From Pseudomonas sp. G.S.17 (lineage in GTDB: Bacteria > Pseudomonadota > Gammaproteobacteria > Pseudomonadales > Pseudomonadaceae), in assembly GCF_038096165.1 (NCBI RefSeq), contig NZ_CP151076.1:434001-498000 (forward strand): a stretch of 64,000 bases of DNA, written 5' to 3'. Both the position numbers and the translations under genes were made by a program. This document shows, one piece after another, positions 37,418 to 47,421 of the stretch. Below the pieces are notes generated by a model, which was given only the letters and a program-made list of their open reading frames with translations, was not told the origin of the DNA and made no database searches. How positions within the stretch are numbered: position 1 is the first letter of the stretch; every line of letters begins with the position of its first letter.

Positions 37418-39805
37418 TTAGAGATTCGGCACCAACCGCAACGTCCCTTCGGTATGCCCCGCAACATCTCCTCCGCTCAAATATTGCTGCACATAGCCGC
37501 CATTGATGTAGGCGTGTGCCTGATCCGAATAATGCTTGTCGAACGGTACGCCGCTTTGCCCGACCGGGTTGATACCCACGCTATGCGCCGGGTCGGCGAA
37601 GTCGATGATGCGCCGGGTCGATGGCCCGTAAGTCACCGGCCATGGCGCGGGGCCGATGCGCGCGGACAGGTTGTCAGGCACTTCATGAGTGCCGGGCGCA
37701 GCGAATGGCCCGACATTCAGCAATTGCCCCAATAACGGCTGCGAACCCAGCGGATGGGCATGCGTCAGGGTGTGCGCCTTGCCCCACAGCCATTCATCCG
37801 CGTTCACGCCATAAGTGGATTTCAGGTGTGAAACGCTGGCGTGCCAGGCGACTTTCACGGTGTTGGCGCGGCTATCCGGCGTTGGGGAACTGCGATTGTT
37901 CCACCATGGCGAACTGGCGTCAGCGGCTACACGAGGCAAAGCGGCGTCGATGACCCGCGTCGAGAGCAAGGTTTCGAACAGCCCATCGCCCAGTTCGTCA
38001 TGAAAGGTTTCTTCGGTGAGATCAAACAGGAACTGGTTGAACAGCGTCGCGCCGACCGAATCCAGCGAATAGTCGCCTTTCCAGCTGGCCAGCCGTTCTA
38101 CCAGAGCCTCTTCTTCCGGGTCGCTGATGACGCTGCGCAATACTGGAATCAATGGCGTGAGAATGCGCGAGGCGTACTCGGTCTGCGTGCCCAATTGCAG
38201 CTTCTTGCTGCTGTCCACATCCCACTTCACCGCCGAATCGCTCAACTGTCGATTGAGCTGCTGGCCACGGTCCGCGAGGTTGTAGTAGCCGGGGATCGAC
38301 ATACCCGTCGGCGAAGTCGGCTGGAAGTTGGCGGACACGATGTAGCCGCGCGCCGGGTTCTCTTCCTGCGGGTTGGCGCTGAACGGGTAAAAGCCCGGTT
38401 TGTCGCCCTGCTCAGTGCTGCCATCCAGAATGTAGTTGGGGTTGACGCCTTCCGGGCGAATCGGCAATTGCGCCGCCGCCCACCAACCGATATCGCCCTT
38501 GGCGTTGGCCCAGACGATGTTCAGCCCCGGCGACTGGATCTTCTCGGCAGCGGCACGCATTTTTTCCAGGGTGTCGGCGCGATTGGCTTCATAAAAGCCT
38601 TCAAGGATCGGGTTCTCCGATTCAAGGAATGACCACCACATGGCAATCGGCGTCTTGCCCGCCGTCGCCCCCAGCACGTCATTGACGATGGGGCCGTGGG
38701 GCGAGCTGCGCAGAGTGATCGTCACCGGCTGTTCGCCCTTGACCGCAATCTGCTGCTGACTGCTGGTCATCTCGACCCATTGACCGTGGTACCAGACTTG
38801 ATTGGGCTTTTCGGGATTGGTCTTTTCGGCGATCAAATCCAGATCGTCGTTCTGGAACATGGTCAGGCTCCAGCCGAAATCCATGTTGTTGCCCAGCGAT
38901 GCGAACGGGTTGAGCGCCTGATGATGGCCGTACAACTCAAAACCCGGCGCAGAGAGCTGCGCCTCGTACCACACCGCCGGCACGGAAAAGCGAATATGCG
39001 GATCGCCCGCCAAGATCGGCTTGCCGCTTTGCGTGCGACTGCCGGAAACCGCCCAGGCATTGCTGCCTTCGAATTGCGGCAGGCCGGCCTGTTCCAGCGC
39101 CTGATTGCTGAGGAACGCCAATTGGTTGAGGGACTTCCAGTCGCTGGCAGCAAGGGCCGGTGCCTGACCGAGTGCGCCTTGCGGCTGCCAGTCGAGGTCG
39201 AAGGCTTTCAGATAATCCGCGCCAAGCTGGTCGCGCACGTAAGTCAGCAAGGGTTCGGTACGAAACGCCGCCGCGAAGCTGTAGGCCATATAACCGCCGA
39301 CGCTCAGCGTGTCTTCAGCCGTGAACGGTCGCTTGGGAATTCCGAGTAAATCGAATTCCAGCGGTTTGGCGTGGCCGTCCTGATATTGATTGATGCCGTC
39401 CAGATAGGCTTGCAAGGCTTTCCAGGCGGGCGTGTTCTGGTCGTGGCGCGCGACATATTCATCGGCATGCTCGCGGATGCGCAGGCTGCGGAACAGTTTG
39501 TCGGTGTCCACCAGTTTCGGCCCAAGCACCTCGGCCAGTTCGCCACGGGCCAGGCGGCGCATCATTTCCATCTGGAACAGGCGGTCCTGGGCATGCACAT
39601 AACCCAGGGCGCGATACAGATCGGCCTCATTTTCGGCGCGGATATGCGGCACACCGCGCTCGTCATAACGCACGCTGACCGGCGCTTGCAGATGGGCGAG
39701 CACAATTTCGCCGTCGCGCACCGGCTGCTTGAGATGGATAAACCAGGCACCGCCGCCTGCAACGATGGCAATGATCAACACAAGGATAGTCAGGCTGCGT
39801 TTCAT
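37418..39805 (-). CDS. Penicillin acylase family protein (AHL acylase-like)
   Basis: This 795-residue Ntn-hydrolase precursor has an N-terminal hydrophobic anchor or signal (residues 4-24), an alpha region and the autocleavage site EG-SNAWAVSG. The beta-chain nucleophile is therefore Ser 248. Such enzymes hydrolyse N-acyl-homoserine lactones or beta-lactams in the periplasm. Its position near the spu operon matches P. aeruginosa PA0305 (HacB), a quorum-quenching acylase, as I recall. Substrate range is inferred. A Ser in SNAWA supports catalytic activity. Confidence 0.9.
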   Translation of the reverse strand: MKRSLTILVLIIAIVAGGGAWFIHLKQPVRDGEIVLAHLQAPVSVRYDERGVPHIRAENEADLYRALGYVHAQDRLFQMEMMRRLARGELAEVLGPKLVDTDKLFRSLRIREHADEYVARHDQNTPAWKALQAYLDGINQYQDGHAKPLEFDLLGIPKRPFTAEDTLSVGGYMAYSFAAAFRTEPLLTYVRDQLGADYLKAFDLDWQPQGALGQAPALAASDWKSLNQLAFLSNQALEQAGLPQFEGSNAWAVSGSRTQSGKPILAGDPHIRFSVPAVWYEAQLSAPGFELYGHHQALNPFASLGNNMDFGWSLTMFQNDDLDLIAEKTNPEKPNQVWYHGQWVEMTSSQQQIAVKGEQPVTITLRSSPHGPIVNDVLGATAGKTPIAMWWSFLESENPILEGFYEANRADTLEKMRAAAEKIQSPGLNIVWANAKGDIGWWAAAQLPIRPEGVNPNYILDGSTEQGDKPGFYPFSANPQEENPARGYIVSANFQPTSPTGMSIPGYYNLADRGQQLNRQLSDSAVKWDVDSSKKLQLGTQTEYASRILTPLIPVLRSVISDPEEEALVERLASWKGDYSLDSVGATLFNQFLFDLTEETFHDELGDGLFETLLSTRVIDAALPRVAADASSPWWNNRSSPTPDSRANTVKVAWHASVSHLKSTYGVNADEWLWGKAHTLTHAHPLGSQPLLGQLLNVGPFAAPGTHEVPDNLSARIGPAPWPVTYGPSTRRIIDFADPAHSVGINPVGQSGVPFDKHYSDQAHAYINGGYVQQYLSGGDVAGHTEGTLRLVPNL

Positions 39806-39843
39806 CCAGCTTCTCTATGAATAATTGGGCGGGCGCGAACTTG

Positions 39844-39933
39844 GTGGGAGCAAGCTTGCTTGCGAAGACCGTATGTCAGACAACAGAAATGTGCCTAATG
39901 TACTGGTCTCTTCGCGAGCAAGCTCGCTCCCAC
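39844..39933. repeat. REP pair, family C
   Basis: Arms GTGGGAGCAAGCTTGCTTGC and GCGAGCAAGCTCGCTCCCAC. Confidence 0.83.
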
Positions 39934-39951
39934 ACAGTCTGCACAGGTTTT

Positions 39952-40536
39952 TTATGGCAACCACGGGCAATAACACCCAACCGCCATGGTGTGCGTGGCA
40001 TCCACCGGGCGCCCGGAGCTCAGGGCTTGCAGGATCGGCTCGATAAAACTGTTGCTGGAATTGCAGGTCAGCCCTTCGCTGTACGGCCCGAAATACGCGA
40101 GTTTGCCGTCCCGATCCCAGATGGCAACCGCCGGGCTGGCGGTGATTTGCTCGGCGCCGGGCAGGGTACTCAATGGCTTGATGGCGCTCAGGGTTTCCGG
40201 CAACTGGCCATGGCTGCCGGGTTTCTGCACTGAATAGAAATCCACGCCACTGCTGCCAACAACGTCGCCACCAAAGCGCTCGATCAATTCCCCGAGATGC
40301 TGCTGATTGCCGACGTTGCACGGGCATGCCGGGTCCCAGAAATGCACCAGCCGGATGCGCCCCGGCCCGGCCAGTTCGGCGGGCAGGCGTAATGCGTCGC
40401 CGGCGAACAGCGCGGTCTGATCGCTGAAGGGGCGCAAGTAGCGTCCCTGAAACCAGTCGTACGCCGCCCACAGCCCGGCTACGCAAACCAGCGCGAGCAG
40501 CCAGCTGAACAACGTGTTGCGGCGGATAAGTTTCAT
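39952..40536 (-). CDS. Thioredoxin-like protein (DUF6436 type) with CPC motif
   Basis: This 194-residue protein has one N-terminal membrane span (about residues 10-25) and a thioredoxin-like domain (LVHFWDPACPCNVGN). It has CPC (Cys 71 and 73) in place of the usual CxxC, which makes its redox role uncertain. The later ASPAVAIWDRDGKLAYFGPY supplies the cis-Pro strand. The ATG at 40536 gives a compact signal anchor; a longer frame to 40608 adds no recognisable sequence. A periplasmic domain is inferred. Confidence 0.78.
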   Translation of the reverse strand: MKLIRRNTLFSWLLALVCVAGLWAAYDWFQGRYLRPFSDQTALFAGDALRLPAELAGPGRIRLVHFWDPACPCNVGNQQHLGELIERFGGDVVGSSGVDFYSVQKPGSHGQLPETLSAIKPLSTLPGAEQITASPAVAIWDRDGKLAYFGPYSEGLTCNSSNSFIEPILQALSSGRPVDATHTMAVGCYCPWLP

Positions 40537-40637
40537 GTCAGACGCTTCTGTTTGAGGTGGCGTAGCTTGCCACGCCAAGGGATACAGATGAATATCGGTG
40601 CAGCGCATTTCGCCATGCTTTTTGTTTTGGAATTTTC

Positions 40638-41606
40638 ATGACCGCCGCGTTCGACCCCAATTCCCTGCGTGCCAGCCTGCAACCGTTGAGCGTGATGCAG
40701 CCGCTGTCAGTCGAGGGACTCGCCTACCAGCGCTTTTACAGCCTTGCCGAACTGGGCCCGAACGGCCCGACGCGCAGTTGGCTGGGCCGTATGGACGTCG
40801 CAGGTTATGAAATCGTCGGTCAGGTCTGGCTTCCCGAGCAGCCGGTGGCGACGCTGTTCCTGCTGCACGGCTTTTATGACCACATGGGCCTGTTTACGCA
40901 TGTGATCGAGTGGGCGCTGAGCATGAACTTCGCAGTAATCGCCTGCGATCTACCGGGCCACGGTTTGTCCGGCGGCCCGCGCGCCAGCATCAAGGATTTC
41001 GCGGAGTATCAACTGGTGTTGCAGCGTTTGTTCGCAGAAGCCTCCACTTTGCAGTTACCCCAGCCCTGGCATTTGTTCGGGCAAAGCACTGGCGGGGCGA
41101 TTGTGATCGATCACTTGCTCAATCAGGGCGAGAAAAGTCCGGCCCAAGGCCAAGTGATTCTTCTCGCGCCGCTGGTGCGTCCGCGCGCCTGGGGTTGGTC
41201 AAAGCTCAGCTATTACCTGCTTAAACCCTTCGTCAAAGGCATCGCCCGGCGCTTCAGCGAAAACTCCAATGCTCCGGCGTTCCTGCCATTTCTGCTGGCT
41301 GATCCGCTGCAACCCAATCGATTGCCCACCGCCTGGGTTGGCGCTTTGGCACGCTGGATCAAACGCATCGAATCAGCACCGCGCAGCACCCGCAGCCCGA
41401 TCATCATCCAGGGCGAAGCGGACATGACCGTTGACTGGAATCACAACCTCGACGTGCTCAACAAAAAATTCGACCACCCGCAAATCCTAATGCTCAGCGA
41501 AGCCCGCCATCATCTGGCCAATGAGCTGCCGGAATTGCGGGCGCGGTATTTTGCTTCGATAGAGCAGAAGATGGGTCTGGCGGCTTCAAGCAGTCAGGTT
41601 TACTGA
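40638..41606 (+). CDS. Alpha/beta hydrolase, monoacylglycerol lipase-like (S33 type)
   Basis: This 322-residue serine hydrolase has the nucleophile elbow LFGQSTGG (Ser 150), the HGFYDHMG oxyanion loop, Asp in IIIQGEADMTVDW and His in SEARHHLANE. ACDLPGHGLSGGPRA matches the lysophospholipase (Hydrolase_4) family. No signal peptide is visible. It is convergent with the DUF2059 gene and overlaps its 3' end by seven bases. Confidence 0.88.
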   Translation: MTAAFDPNSLRASLQPLSVMQPLSVEGLAYQRFYSLAELGPNGPTRSWLGRMDVAGYEIVGQVWLPEQPVATLFLLHGFYDHMGLFTHVIEWALSMNFAVIACDLPGHGLSGGPRASIKDFAEYQLVLQRLFAEASTLQLPQPWHLFGQSTGGAIVIDHLLNQGEKSPAQGQVILLAPLVRPRAWGWSKLSYYLLKPFVKGIARRFSENSNAPAFLPFLLADPLQPNRLPTAWVGALARWIKRIESAPRSTRSPIIIQGEADMTVDWNHNLDVLNKKFDHPQILMLSEARHHLANELPELRARYFASIEQKMGLAASSSQVY

Positions 41607-42364
41607 CCCGGCGCCAGACTCGAAGCGCTTTGCCCGACCGCCAGTCCCGCGCGGATCGCGGCCAGTGCGGCTTGATAATAGGCTTTGCCTTCGGGGGATT
41701 CGGCGAAGCTGGAGAATTCTTCCAGTTCCGGGTCGGACAGGTCGCGGTAGACGTACAGCAGCGTGTTGTTCATGTCGGCGGCGATTTGCGCCATCAGGCG
41801 TTCGCGCTGGCCATCGAGCATGCTTTGACCCTGGCCCTGCGCGCCACCCATCAAGCCGGGAATCATCTGGCTCAAACTGTCAGCCGCGACACCGGCAATC
41901 GCCAGGCTGATTTCGGCGCCTGCTTCCTTGGCGGGCAAAGCCTGCGCCAGATGGCCAATCAACAGTTGGCGGGTGGCGTCGGCTTCGATATGCGGCAGGC
42001 CCTGGGCGTTTTTTGCCAGTTGATCGGCGCGGGTTGCGGTCAGCTCGGCGTTGACGATTTTCATGCCCAAGGGCGATTGAAAGAACTGTAGGGCAGGGTT
42101 GGGATCGCGCAGGGTCTCGCGCAAGCGCTTCTCGGCACGTTGATCCATGGCCTGCGGGCCGAAGCGCTGATTGCTGTTATTGACCAGCGCCTGATAGACC
42201 GCTGGCGGCAGGCTATTGCGATATCGCTGTTGGGCTGCTTTGAGGGCATCGTTGAAATGTGCGCGTTGTTCTGGCCAACCGGCGACCTTGTATAACTGGT
42301 CATAGCTGTCTGCCCAAGCGGGCAATGTGCAGAACATCAACAGCAAAACAAACAAACGGCGCAT
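41600..42364 (-). CDS. DUF2059 family secreted protein
   Basis: This 254-residue protein has a signal peptide (MRRLFVLLLMFCTLPAWA) and helical repeats consistent with DUF2059, including DPNPALQFFQSPLGMKIVNAE and FSSFAESPEGKAYYQA, two copies of the family's characteristic 'F..(S)P.G' turn. It is probably periplasmic. Function is unknown. Its 3' end overlaps the convergent hydrolase. Confidence 0.83.
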   Translation of the reverse strand: MRRLFVLLLMFCTLPAWADSYDQLYKVAGWPEQRAHFNDALKAAQQRYRNSLPPAVYQALVNNSNQRFGPQAMDQRAEKRLRETLRDPNPALQFFQSPLGMKIVNAELTATRADQLAKNAQGLPHIEADATRQLLIGHLAQALPAKEAGAEISLAIAGVAADSLSQMIPGLMGGAQGQGQSMLDGQRERLMAQIAADMNNTLLYVYRDLSDPELEEFSSFAESPEGKAYYQAALAAIRAGLAVGQSASSLAPGQ

Positions 42365-42513
42365 AGGGACTCCTGTCGGCAGGTCGCTATTCTCCGGGTG
42401 CTGGCGGGGATTTGTCGAGTTATGACTTCCCTTGGCACGTGAAAATTAATTGAGTTGGCAATCCCTTCATCGCCGGTACTGTTGGATGTGCGGGCATATG
42501 GATACTATGCGCG

Positions 42514-43137
42514 ATGCGAATTGCCCCTGATCACCCGTTGCTGCTGCGAATCGTTGACGACCTGGCTGCCCACGGCTGGTCGCAGCAGAATATCTTCCTG
42601 CCTGAAACATTGACCCGCGAGCTGGCGGGTGAGTGCCGCAAGCGCGCCGCCGAGGGCGAGCTGGCTCCGGCTGGCGTGGGTCGCGGACCCTTTCAGGAAG
42701 TGCGCGAAGGCATTCGTGGCGATCATATCCAGTGGCTCGAAGCCGGGCAGGTCGAGGTCTGCGACCGCTATCTGGAACTGATGGACAGCCTGCGTCTGGC
42801 GCTCAATCGCGGGCTGTTTCTCGGCCTTGAAGACTACGAAAGCCATTTCGCGCTGTACCCGCCCGGCGCTTTCTATCGCAAGCATGTCGACCGTTTCCGC
42901 GACGATGATCGGCGCATGGTTTCAGCAGTGCTTTATCTGAATCAGGCCTGGTTGCCCGAACATGGCGGCCAGCTGCGCATGTATCTCAAGGATGAGGTGC
43001 AATACGACGTGCAGCCAACCGGCGGTTGTCTGGTGGTGTTCCTGTCCGGTGAAATCCCTCACGAAGTCATGCCTTCGACCCGCGAGCGGCTATCGTTGAC
43101 CGGATGGTTCCGGCGCCGGGGCAACGAGCCGTTCTGA
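42514..43137 (+). CDS. 2OG-Fe(II) prolyl hydroxylase-like oxygenase (PPHD type)
   Basis: This 207-residue oxygenase has the iron triad His 124 and Asp 126 (YRKHVDRF) and His 183 (GEIPHEVMP), with a 2-oxoglutarate-binding Arg near 192. It is the PHD/EGLN type. In P. aeruginosa the homologue hydroxylates a proline in elongation factor Tu (PPHD). A helix before the core (EVREGIRGDHIQWLE) fits that class. The only in-frame start lacks an obvious Shine-Dalgarno. EF-Tu as target here is inference. Confidence 0.88.
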   Translation: MRIAPDHPLLLRIVDDLAAHGWSQQNIFLPETLTRELAGECRKRAAEGELAPAGVGRGPFQEVREGIRGDHIQWLEAGQVEVCDRYLELMDSLRLALNRGLFLGLEDYESHFALYPPGAFYRKHVDRFRDDDRRMVSAVLYLNQAWLPEHGGQLRMYLKDEVQYDVQPTGGCLVVFLSGEIPHEVMPSTRERLSLTGWFRRRGNEPF

Positions 43138-43169
43138 CCGGCCCCGAGACGAATGGCGTGGCTTTGCCT

Positions 43170-43197
43170 TGGTCATACCGGCTGATCGGGCTAGAAT
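43170..43197 (+). promoter_or_regulatory. Possible promoter of thiSG
   Basis: TGGTCA (43170-43175) and TAGAAT (43192-43197) are 16 bases apart and stand 33 bases before thiS. Confidence 0.4.
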
Positions 43198-43229
43198 GCT
43201 CGCCCCTAAAATGATGGCTGCACTCGCGC

Positions 43230-43430
43230 ATGCACATTCAGTTGAACGGCGAACCCCTTGAGCTGCCGGATGGCGAAACCGTCTTGGCACTGCTGACCCG
43301 CCTTGACCTTGCCGGGCGTCGTGTCGCAGTCGAGCTGAACCTGGATATCGTGCCGCGCAGCCAGCATGTGTCCACGGTCTTGAGCGACGGCGATCAGGTC
43401 GAAGTGGTCCACGCCATCGGCGGCGGCTAG
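43230..43430 (+). CDS. thiS: Sulfur carrier protein ThiS
   Basis: This 66-residue ubiquitin-fold carrier starts [15 protein letters not shown] and ends HAIGGG. Its C-terminal Gly-Gly is adenylated and thiocarboxylated to deliver sulfur to ThiG for the thiazole of thiamine. It is followed by thiG after 53 bp. Confidence 0.95.
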   Translation: MHIQLNGEPLELPDGETVLALLTRLDLAGRRVAVELNLDIVPRSQHVSTVLSDGDQVEVVHAIGGG

Positions 43431-43483
43431 TCCCCGGCACGCAGTGATTTCAATCTGCTAGAAACCTTCCAAGAGGATTTCCC

Positions 43484-44278
43484 ATGAGCAACGTTCGCAG
43501 CGACAAGCCGTTCACCCTGGCCGGTCGGACTTTCGAGTCGCGCCTGCTGGTCGGTACCGGCAAATACGTCGATATGGAACAAACCCGTCTGGCTATCGAA
43601 GCTTCGGGCGCCGAGATTGTTACGGTCGCGGTGCGCCGGACCAATCTGGGCCAGAATCCGGGCGAGCCGAACCTGCTGGATATCCTGCCGCCGGACCGCT
43701 ACACCATCCTGCCGAACACCGCTGGCTGCTTCGATGCCATCGAGGCCGTGCGTACCTGTCGCCTGGCCCGTGAGCTGCTCGACGGCAAGAATCTGGTCAA
43801 GCTCGAAGTGCTGGCCGACCAGAAGACCCTGTTCCCCAACGTGATCGAAACCCTCAAGGCCGCCGAAGTGCTGGTCAAGGAAGGTTTCGACGTGATGGTC
43901 TACACCAGCGATGACCCGATCATTGCCCGGCAACTGGCGGAGATCGGCTGCATCGCGATCATGCCGCTGGCTGGCCTGATTGGCAGCGGCCTGGGGATCT
44001 GTAATCCGTACAACCTGCAGATCATCCTTGAAGAAACCAAAGTGCCGGTGCTGGTCGATGCCGGTGTCGGTACCGCATCCGACGCCACCATCGCCATGGA
44101 ACTGGGCTGCGAAGCGGTGCTGATGAACTCGGCCATCGCCCACGCGCAGGATCCGATCCTGATGGGCGCCGCCATGAAACACGCCGTCATTGCTGGCCGT
44201 ATGGCCTACCTTGCCGGGCGCATGCCGAAAAAACTCTATGCCAGCGCATCCTCGCCGCTGGATGGGCTGATTCGGTAG
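43484..44278 (+). CDS. thiG: Thiazole synthase
   Basis: This 264-residue (beta/alpha)8 enzyme forms the thiazole phosphate moiety of thiamine from deoxyxylulose phosphate, dehydroglycine and ThiS thiocarboxylate. [26 protein letters not shown] (with the Schiff-base Lys just before) and [14 protein letters not shown] are family blocks. The ATG follows CAAGAGGATTTCCC. Confidence 0.97.
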   Translation: MSNVRSDKPFTLAGRTFESRLLVGTGKYVDMEQTRLAIEASGAEIVTVAVRRTNLGQNPGEPNLLDILPPDRYTILPNTAGCFDAIEAVRTCRLARELLDGKNLVKLEVLADQKTLFPNVIETLKAAEVLVKEGFDVMVYTSDDPIIARQLAEIGCIAIMPLAGLIGSGLGICNPYNLQIILEETKVPVLVDAGVGTASDATIAMELGCEAVLMNSAIAHAQDPILMGAAMKHAVIAGRMAYLAGRMPKKLYASASSPLDGLIR

Positions 44279-44288
44279 GACTCCTATC

Positions 44289-44379
44289 GTAGGACCGGCT
44301 TTAGCCGGGAGGGCGTCATTCTGATCAAGGAATTTCGTCGGATGTACTGGCTCTCTCCCGGTTAAAGCCGGTCCTACGG
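44289..44379. repeat. REP pair, family A
   Basis: Arms GTAGGACCGGCTTTAGCCGG and CCGGTTAAAGCCGGTCCTAC lie between thiG and trmB. Confidence 0.86.
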
Positions 44380-44417
44380 TCAAATAGATAATGTGTCGTT
44401 TGATATAGAGCTCGTTG

Positions 44418-45149
44418 ATGACTGATTCGCACGTTCCACCCGAGTCGCCTGTTGCAGAAGAAGGCGCAGAACGCCAACACCGGCGCATCAAGAGTTTCGT
44501 GATGCGCGCCGGGCGCATGACTGAAGGCCAGCAACGTGGCCTGGATCAAGGCCGTCCGCTGTTCGTTCTGTCGCTGACCGATGCGCCGGTGGATTACGAT
44601 CAGGTGTTTGGCCGCTCTGCGCCGCGCACCCTGGAAATCGGCTTCGGCATGGGCCATTCCTTGCTGGAGATGGCGGCGGCTGCGCCGGATCAGGATTTCA
44701 TCGGCGTCGAAGTGCACAATCCGGGCGTCGGTGCGTTGCTCAATGGCGTGCTGACTCAAGGCCTGACCAACGTGCGGGTCTACGATTGCGACGCGATCGA
44801 AGTGCTCAACCGTTGCATCGCCGACAACAGCCTCGATCGCCTGATGCTGTTTTTCCCCGATCCATGGCACAAGAGCCGTCACCACAAGCGCCGTATCGTG
44901 CAGCCTGAATTCGCCGAACTGGTGCGCAGCAAGCTCAAGATCGGCGGGGTGCTGCACATGGCCACCGATTGGGAGCCCTATGCCGAGTTCATGCTGGAAG
45001 TGATGAACGTCGCGCCGGGTTATCGCAACCTGGCCGAAGACGGTACATGCGTCCCGCGCCCAACCGAACGCCCGATCACCAAGTTCGAACGCCGCGGCGA
45101 ACGTCTGGGGCATGGGGTTTGGGATTTGAAGTTTGAGAAGCTGGACTGA
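44418..45149 (+). CDS. trmB: tRNA (guanine-N7)-methyltransferase
   Basis: This 243-residue enzyme methylates G46 of tRNA with SAM. It has the SAM site [16 protein letters not shown] and the conserved [16 protein letters not shown] loop. The ATG at 44418 is used; a TTG three bases earlier would only add one residue. The C terminus ends with the family's [17 protein letters not shown] motif. Confidence 0.97.
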   Translation: MTDSHVPPESPVAEEGAERQHRRIKSFVMRAGRMTEGQQRGLDQGRPLFVLSLTDAPVDYDQVFGRSAPRTLEIGFGMGHSLLEMAAAAPDQDFIGVEVHNPGVGALLNGVLTQGLTNVRVYDCDAIEVLNRCIADNSLDRLMLFFPDPWHKSRHHKRRIVQPEFAELVRSKLKIGGVLHMATDWEPYAEFMLEVMNVAPGYRNLAEDGTCVPRPTERPITKFERRGERLGHGVWDLKFEKLD

Positions 45150-45175
45150 GTAATGCCGCCTGACCCGTTTGAACC

Positions 45176-45266
45176 GTAGGACCGGCTTCAGCCGGGAGGG
45201 CGTCATTTCTGACCAATGAGAAGCTGCGACTGTGCTGGCATCTCCCGGCTGAAGCCGGTCCTACGG
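45176..45266. repeat. REP pair, family A
   Basis: Arms GTAGGACCGGCTTCAGCCGG and CCGGCTGAAGCCGGTCCTAC lie between convergent trmB and the DUF3392 gene. Confidence 0.87.
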
Positions 45267-45283
45267 GACCGGGTATCCTTTCC

Positions 45284-45607
45284 TCACTTCCTGTCCGCAA
45301 CAACCCCGATCAACACCAGCACCACCACCAACACTGGCGCCAGGCTGTAGTTGTTGAATTGGCTTAGCCCGCGAATCACCCACGGCGTGGCGTAGATCAG
45401 CGCGGCGCCGCTGCCGAGGGTGACCAGCAATGCCATGAGCGGGATGCGCAACGCGCCTGCGAAGCTGCTGATGCGTTGTTCGACCCAGCCCTTGAAGTCC
45501 GCGCCAAACAACACCAGCAAACAGCCCACCAGCGCGAGCGCGATTTCCGAAAGGTTGCTGCGGCTCCAGCGGGAGGCAGTGGCGAGCAGGTCGAAGATGA
45601 AATCCAT
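45284..45607 (-). CDS. DUF3392 membrane protein
   Basis: This 107-residue protein has three hydrophobic segments (about 20-36, 54-73 and 85-103). It fits DUF3392, a small inner-membrane family of unknown function. It ends the minus-strand hemW-side run, nine bases after hemW. Confidence 0.8.
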   Translation of the reverse strand: MDFIFDLLATASRWSRSNLSEIALALVGCLLVLFGADFKGWVEQRISSFAGALRIPLMALLVTLGSGAALIYATPWVIRGLSQFNNYSLAPVLVVVLVLIGVVADRK

Positions 45608-45616
45608 GCAGGGTCC

Positions 45617-46831
45617 TTAGATTAAAAAATATTGCAGCAAGTCGTTGAGAAACAGTTGGCCTTGGGGCGTGGCGACCAATCGTGTCGGATCAGGCAGCAG
45701 CAGGCCGCGTTGTTCGGCTTGCTGACGGGCGCTGGCCAGCGAATCGAGGCTTAGACCGGTGCGCTCGCGAAATAACGCAGCGTCCACACCATTTGTCAGG
45801 CGCAGGGCATTCATCAGGAATTCGAACGGCAGCTCTTCGACGCTGAGCAGCTTTTCCCCGGCCTTGAAGGGCTTGGCCGGGTTGAGGTAATCCTTGGGCA
45901 GTCGGGTTTTCCAGGTACGCACGATACGCCCGTCCGGATGGCTGAGCTTGCCGTGAGCGCCCGCGCCAATGCCGATGAAGTCGCCAAAACTCCAGTAATT
46001 GAGGTTATGTCGCGCCGGTCGGCCGGGTTGTGCATAGGCCGAGACTTCGTACTGGGCGTAACCGTTTTCGGCGAGCAGAAGTTGCCCGGCTTCCTGGATG
46101 TCCCAAAGGATGTCGTCTTCGGGCAGCACGGGCGGCTGGTTCCAGAACACGGTGTTCGGCTCCAGCGTCAGCTGATACCAGGACAAATGCGTCGGTCCCA
46201 GATCGATGGCTTGTTGCAGATCGCCCAAGGCATCGCTTTGCGACTGATCCGGCAAGCCATGCATCAGGTCCATATTGAAGTTATCGAAACCGGCCTGGCG
46301 CGCCATGTCAGCGGCACGAATCGCTTCGTCGCCGTTGTGAATCCGCCCCAGCGCCTTGAGCTTGGTTTCCTGAAAACTCTGGATGCCGATGGACAGCCGA
46401 TTGATGCCCAGCCCGCGATAGGCGCTGAACTTGACCTGCTCGAAGGTGCCCGGATTGGCTTCCAGAGTGATTTCGATGTCGCTGGCGAACCTGATGCGTT
46501 GTTCGACGCCCGTGAGCAAACGGCCCAGTGCCTCGGCGCTGAACAGGCTCGGCGTGCCGCCGCCGAAGAAAATCGAGCTCAGCTCCCGACCATGAACATT
46601 GGGCAGGTCCAGATCCAGATCGGCCAGCAGCGCGTCGATGTATTCGGCTTCCGGCAACACCGGGCTGGCGGTGTGGGAATTGAAGTCGCAATACGGGCAT
46701 TTGCGCACGCACCACGGAATGTGGATGTACAGCGACAAAGGCGGCAGTTGCGGCAGCGCTGCTCGCGGGCCGGTCGAGGAAAAACCGGTTTCACCGAGAA
46801 ACAGCGGTTGTGCGGGTGAGTCGTGGGTCAT
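45617..46831 (-). CDS. hemW: Radical SAM heme chaperone HemW
   Basis: This 404-residue radical SAM protein has the cluster motif CVRKCPYC (Cys 41, 45 and 48), followed by a TIM-barrel core with [10 protein letters not shown]. The C-terminal HNLNYW and the late HemN-like domain are those of HemW, a heme carrier, rather than coproporphyrinogen oxidase HemN, which has different N-terminal features. Its start overlaps the rdgB stop by four bases. Confidence 0.93.
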   Translation of the reverse strand: MTHDSPAQPLFLGETGFSSTGPRAALPQLPPLSLYIHIPWCVRKCPYCDFNSHTASPVLPEAEYIDALLADLDLDLPNVHGRELSSIFFGGGTPSLFSAEALGRLLTGVEQRIRFASDIEITLEANPGTFEQVKFSAYRGLGINRLSIGIQSFQETKLKALGRIHNGDEAIRAADMARQAGFDNFNMDLMHGLPDQSQSDALGDLQQAIDLGPTHLSWYQLTLEPNTVFWNQPPVLPEDDILWDIQEAGQLLLAENGYAQYEVSAYAQPGRPARHNLNYWSFGDFIGIGAGAHGKLSHPDGRIVRTWKTRLPKDYLNPAKPFKAGEKLLSVEELPFEFLMNALRLTNGVDAALFRERTGLSLDSLASARQQAEQRGLLLPDPTRLVATPQGQLFLNDLLQYFLI

Positions 46832-47421
46832 TTCAAACTCAAGCGCTGGCGCAGAATCGCCATGGCGCGGGCGCGATGGCTGAGCTGATTTTTATCGGCG
46901 GGGCTCAGTTCGGCGCTGGAGCAATCGCGCTCCGGCACCCAGAACAACGGATCGTAGCCAAAACCGTGCGCGCCGCTTGCTGCGGTCAGAATGCGCCCGT
47001 GCCACAGGCCTTCGCACAGAATCGGCAGCGGATCATCAGCGTGACGGACCAAGGCCAGCACACACACGAACTGCGCGCCGCGCTGGTCTTCGGGCACGTC
47101 CTTGAGCACCTCCAGCAACTTGGCGTTGTTCGCCGCGTCGCCCTGGCCGTCGGCATAACGCGCCGAATAAATCCCCGGCGCCCCGCCCAGATAATCCACC
47201 GCCAGCCCTGAGTCGTCCGCCAGGGCAGGCATTCCGGAGATGCGCGCAGCGTTACGCGCCTTGAGGATCGCGTTCTCGACAAACGACAGACCGGTTTCTT
47301 CCGGCTCGACCTGACTGAACTCGCCAATCGAGCGCAATTGCACGCTGTCGCCGAGCATGGCCTGGAGTTCTTTGAGTTTGCCAGCGTTATGGCTGGCCAA
47401 TACGAGCTGCGGGAAAGTCAT
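46828..47421 (-). CDS. rdgB: dITP/XTP pyrophosphatase
   Basis: This 197-residue house-cleaning NTPase removes non-canonical purine triphosphates. [18 protein letters not shown] is the N-terminal nucleotide-binding block, and [25 protein letters not shown] holds the catalytic Asp. [10 protein letters not shown] and SHRARA follow. It overlaps both neighbours by one to four bases. Confidence 0.97.
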   Translation of the reverse strand: MTFPQLVLASHNAGKLKELQAMLGDSVQLRSIGEFSQVEPEETGLSFVENAILKARNAARISGMPALADDSGLAVDYLGGAPGIYSARYADGQGDAANNAKLLEVLKDVPEDQRGAQFVCVLALVRHADDPLPILCEGLWHGRILTAASGAHGFGYDPLFWVPERDCSSAELSPADKNQLSHRARAMAILRQRLSLK

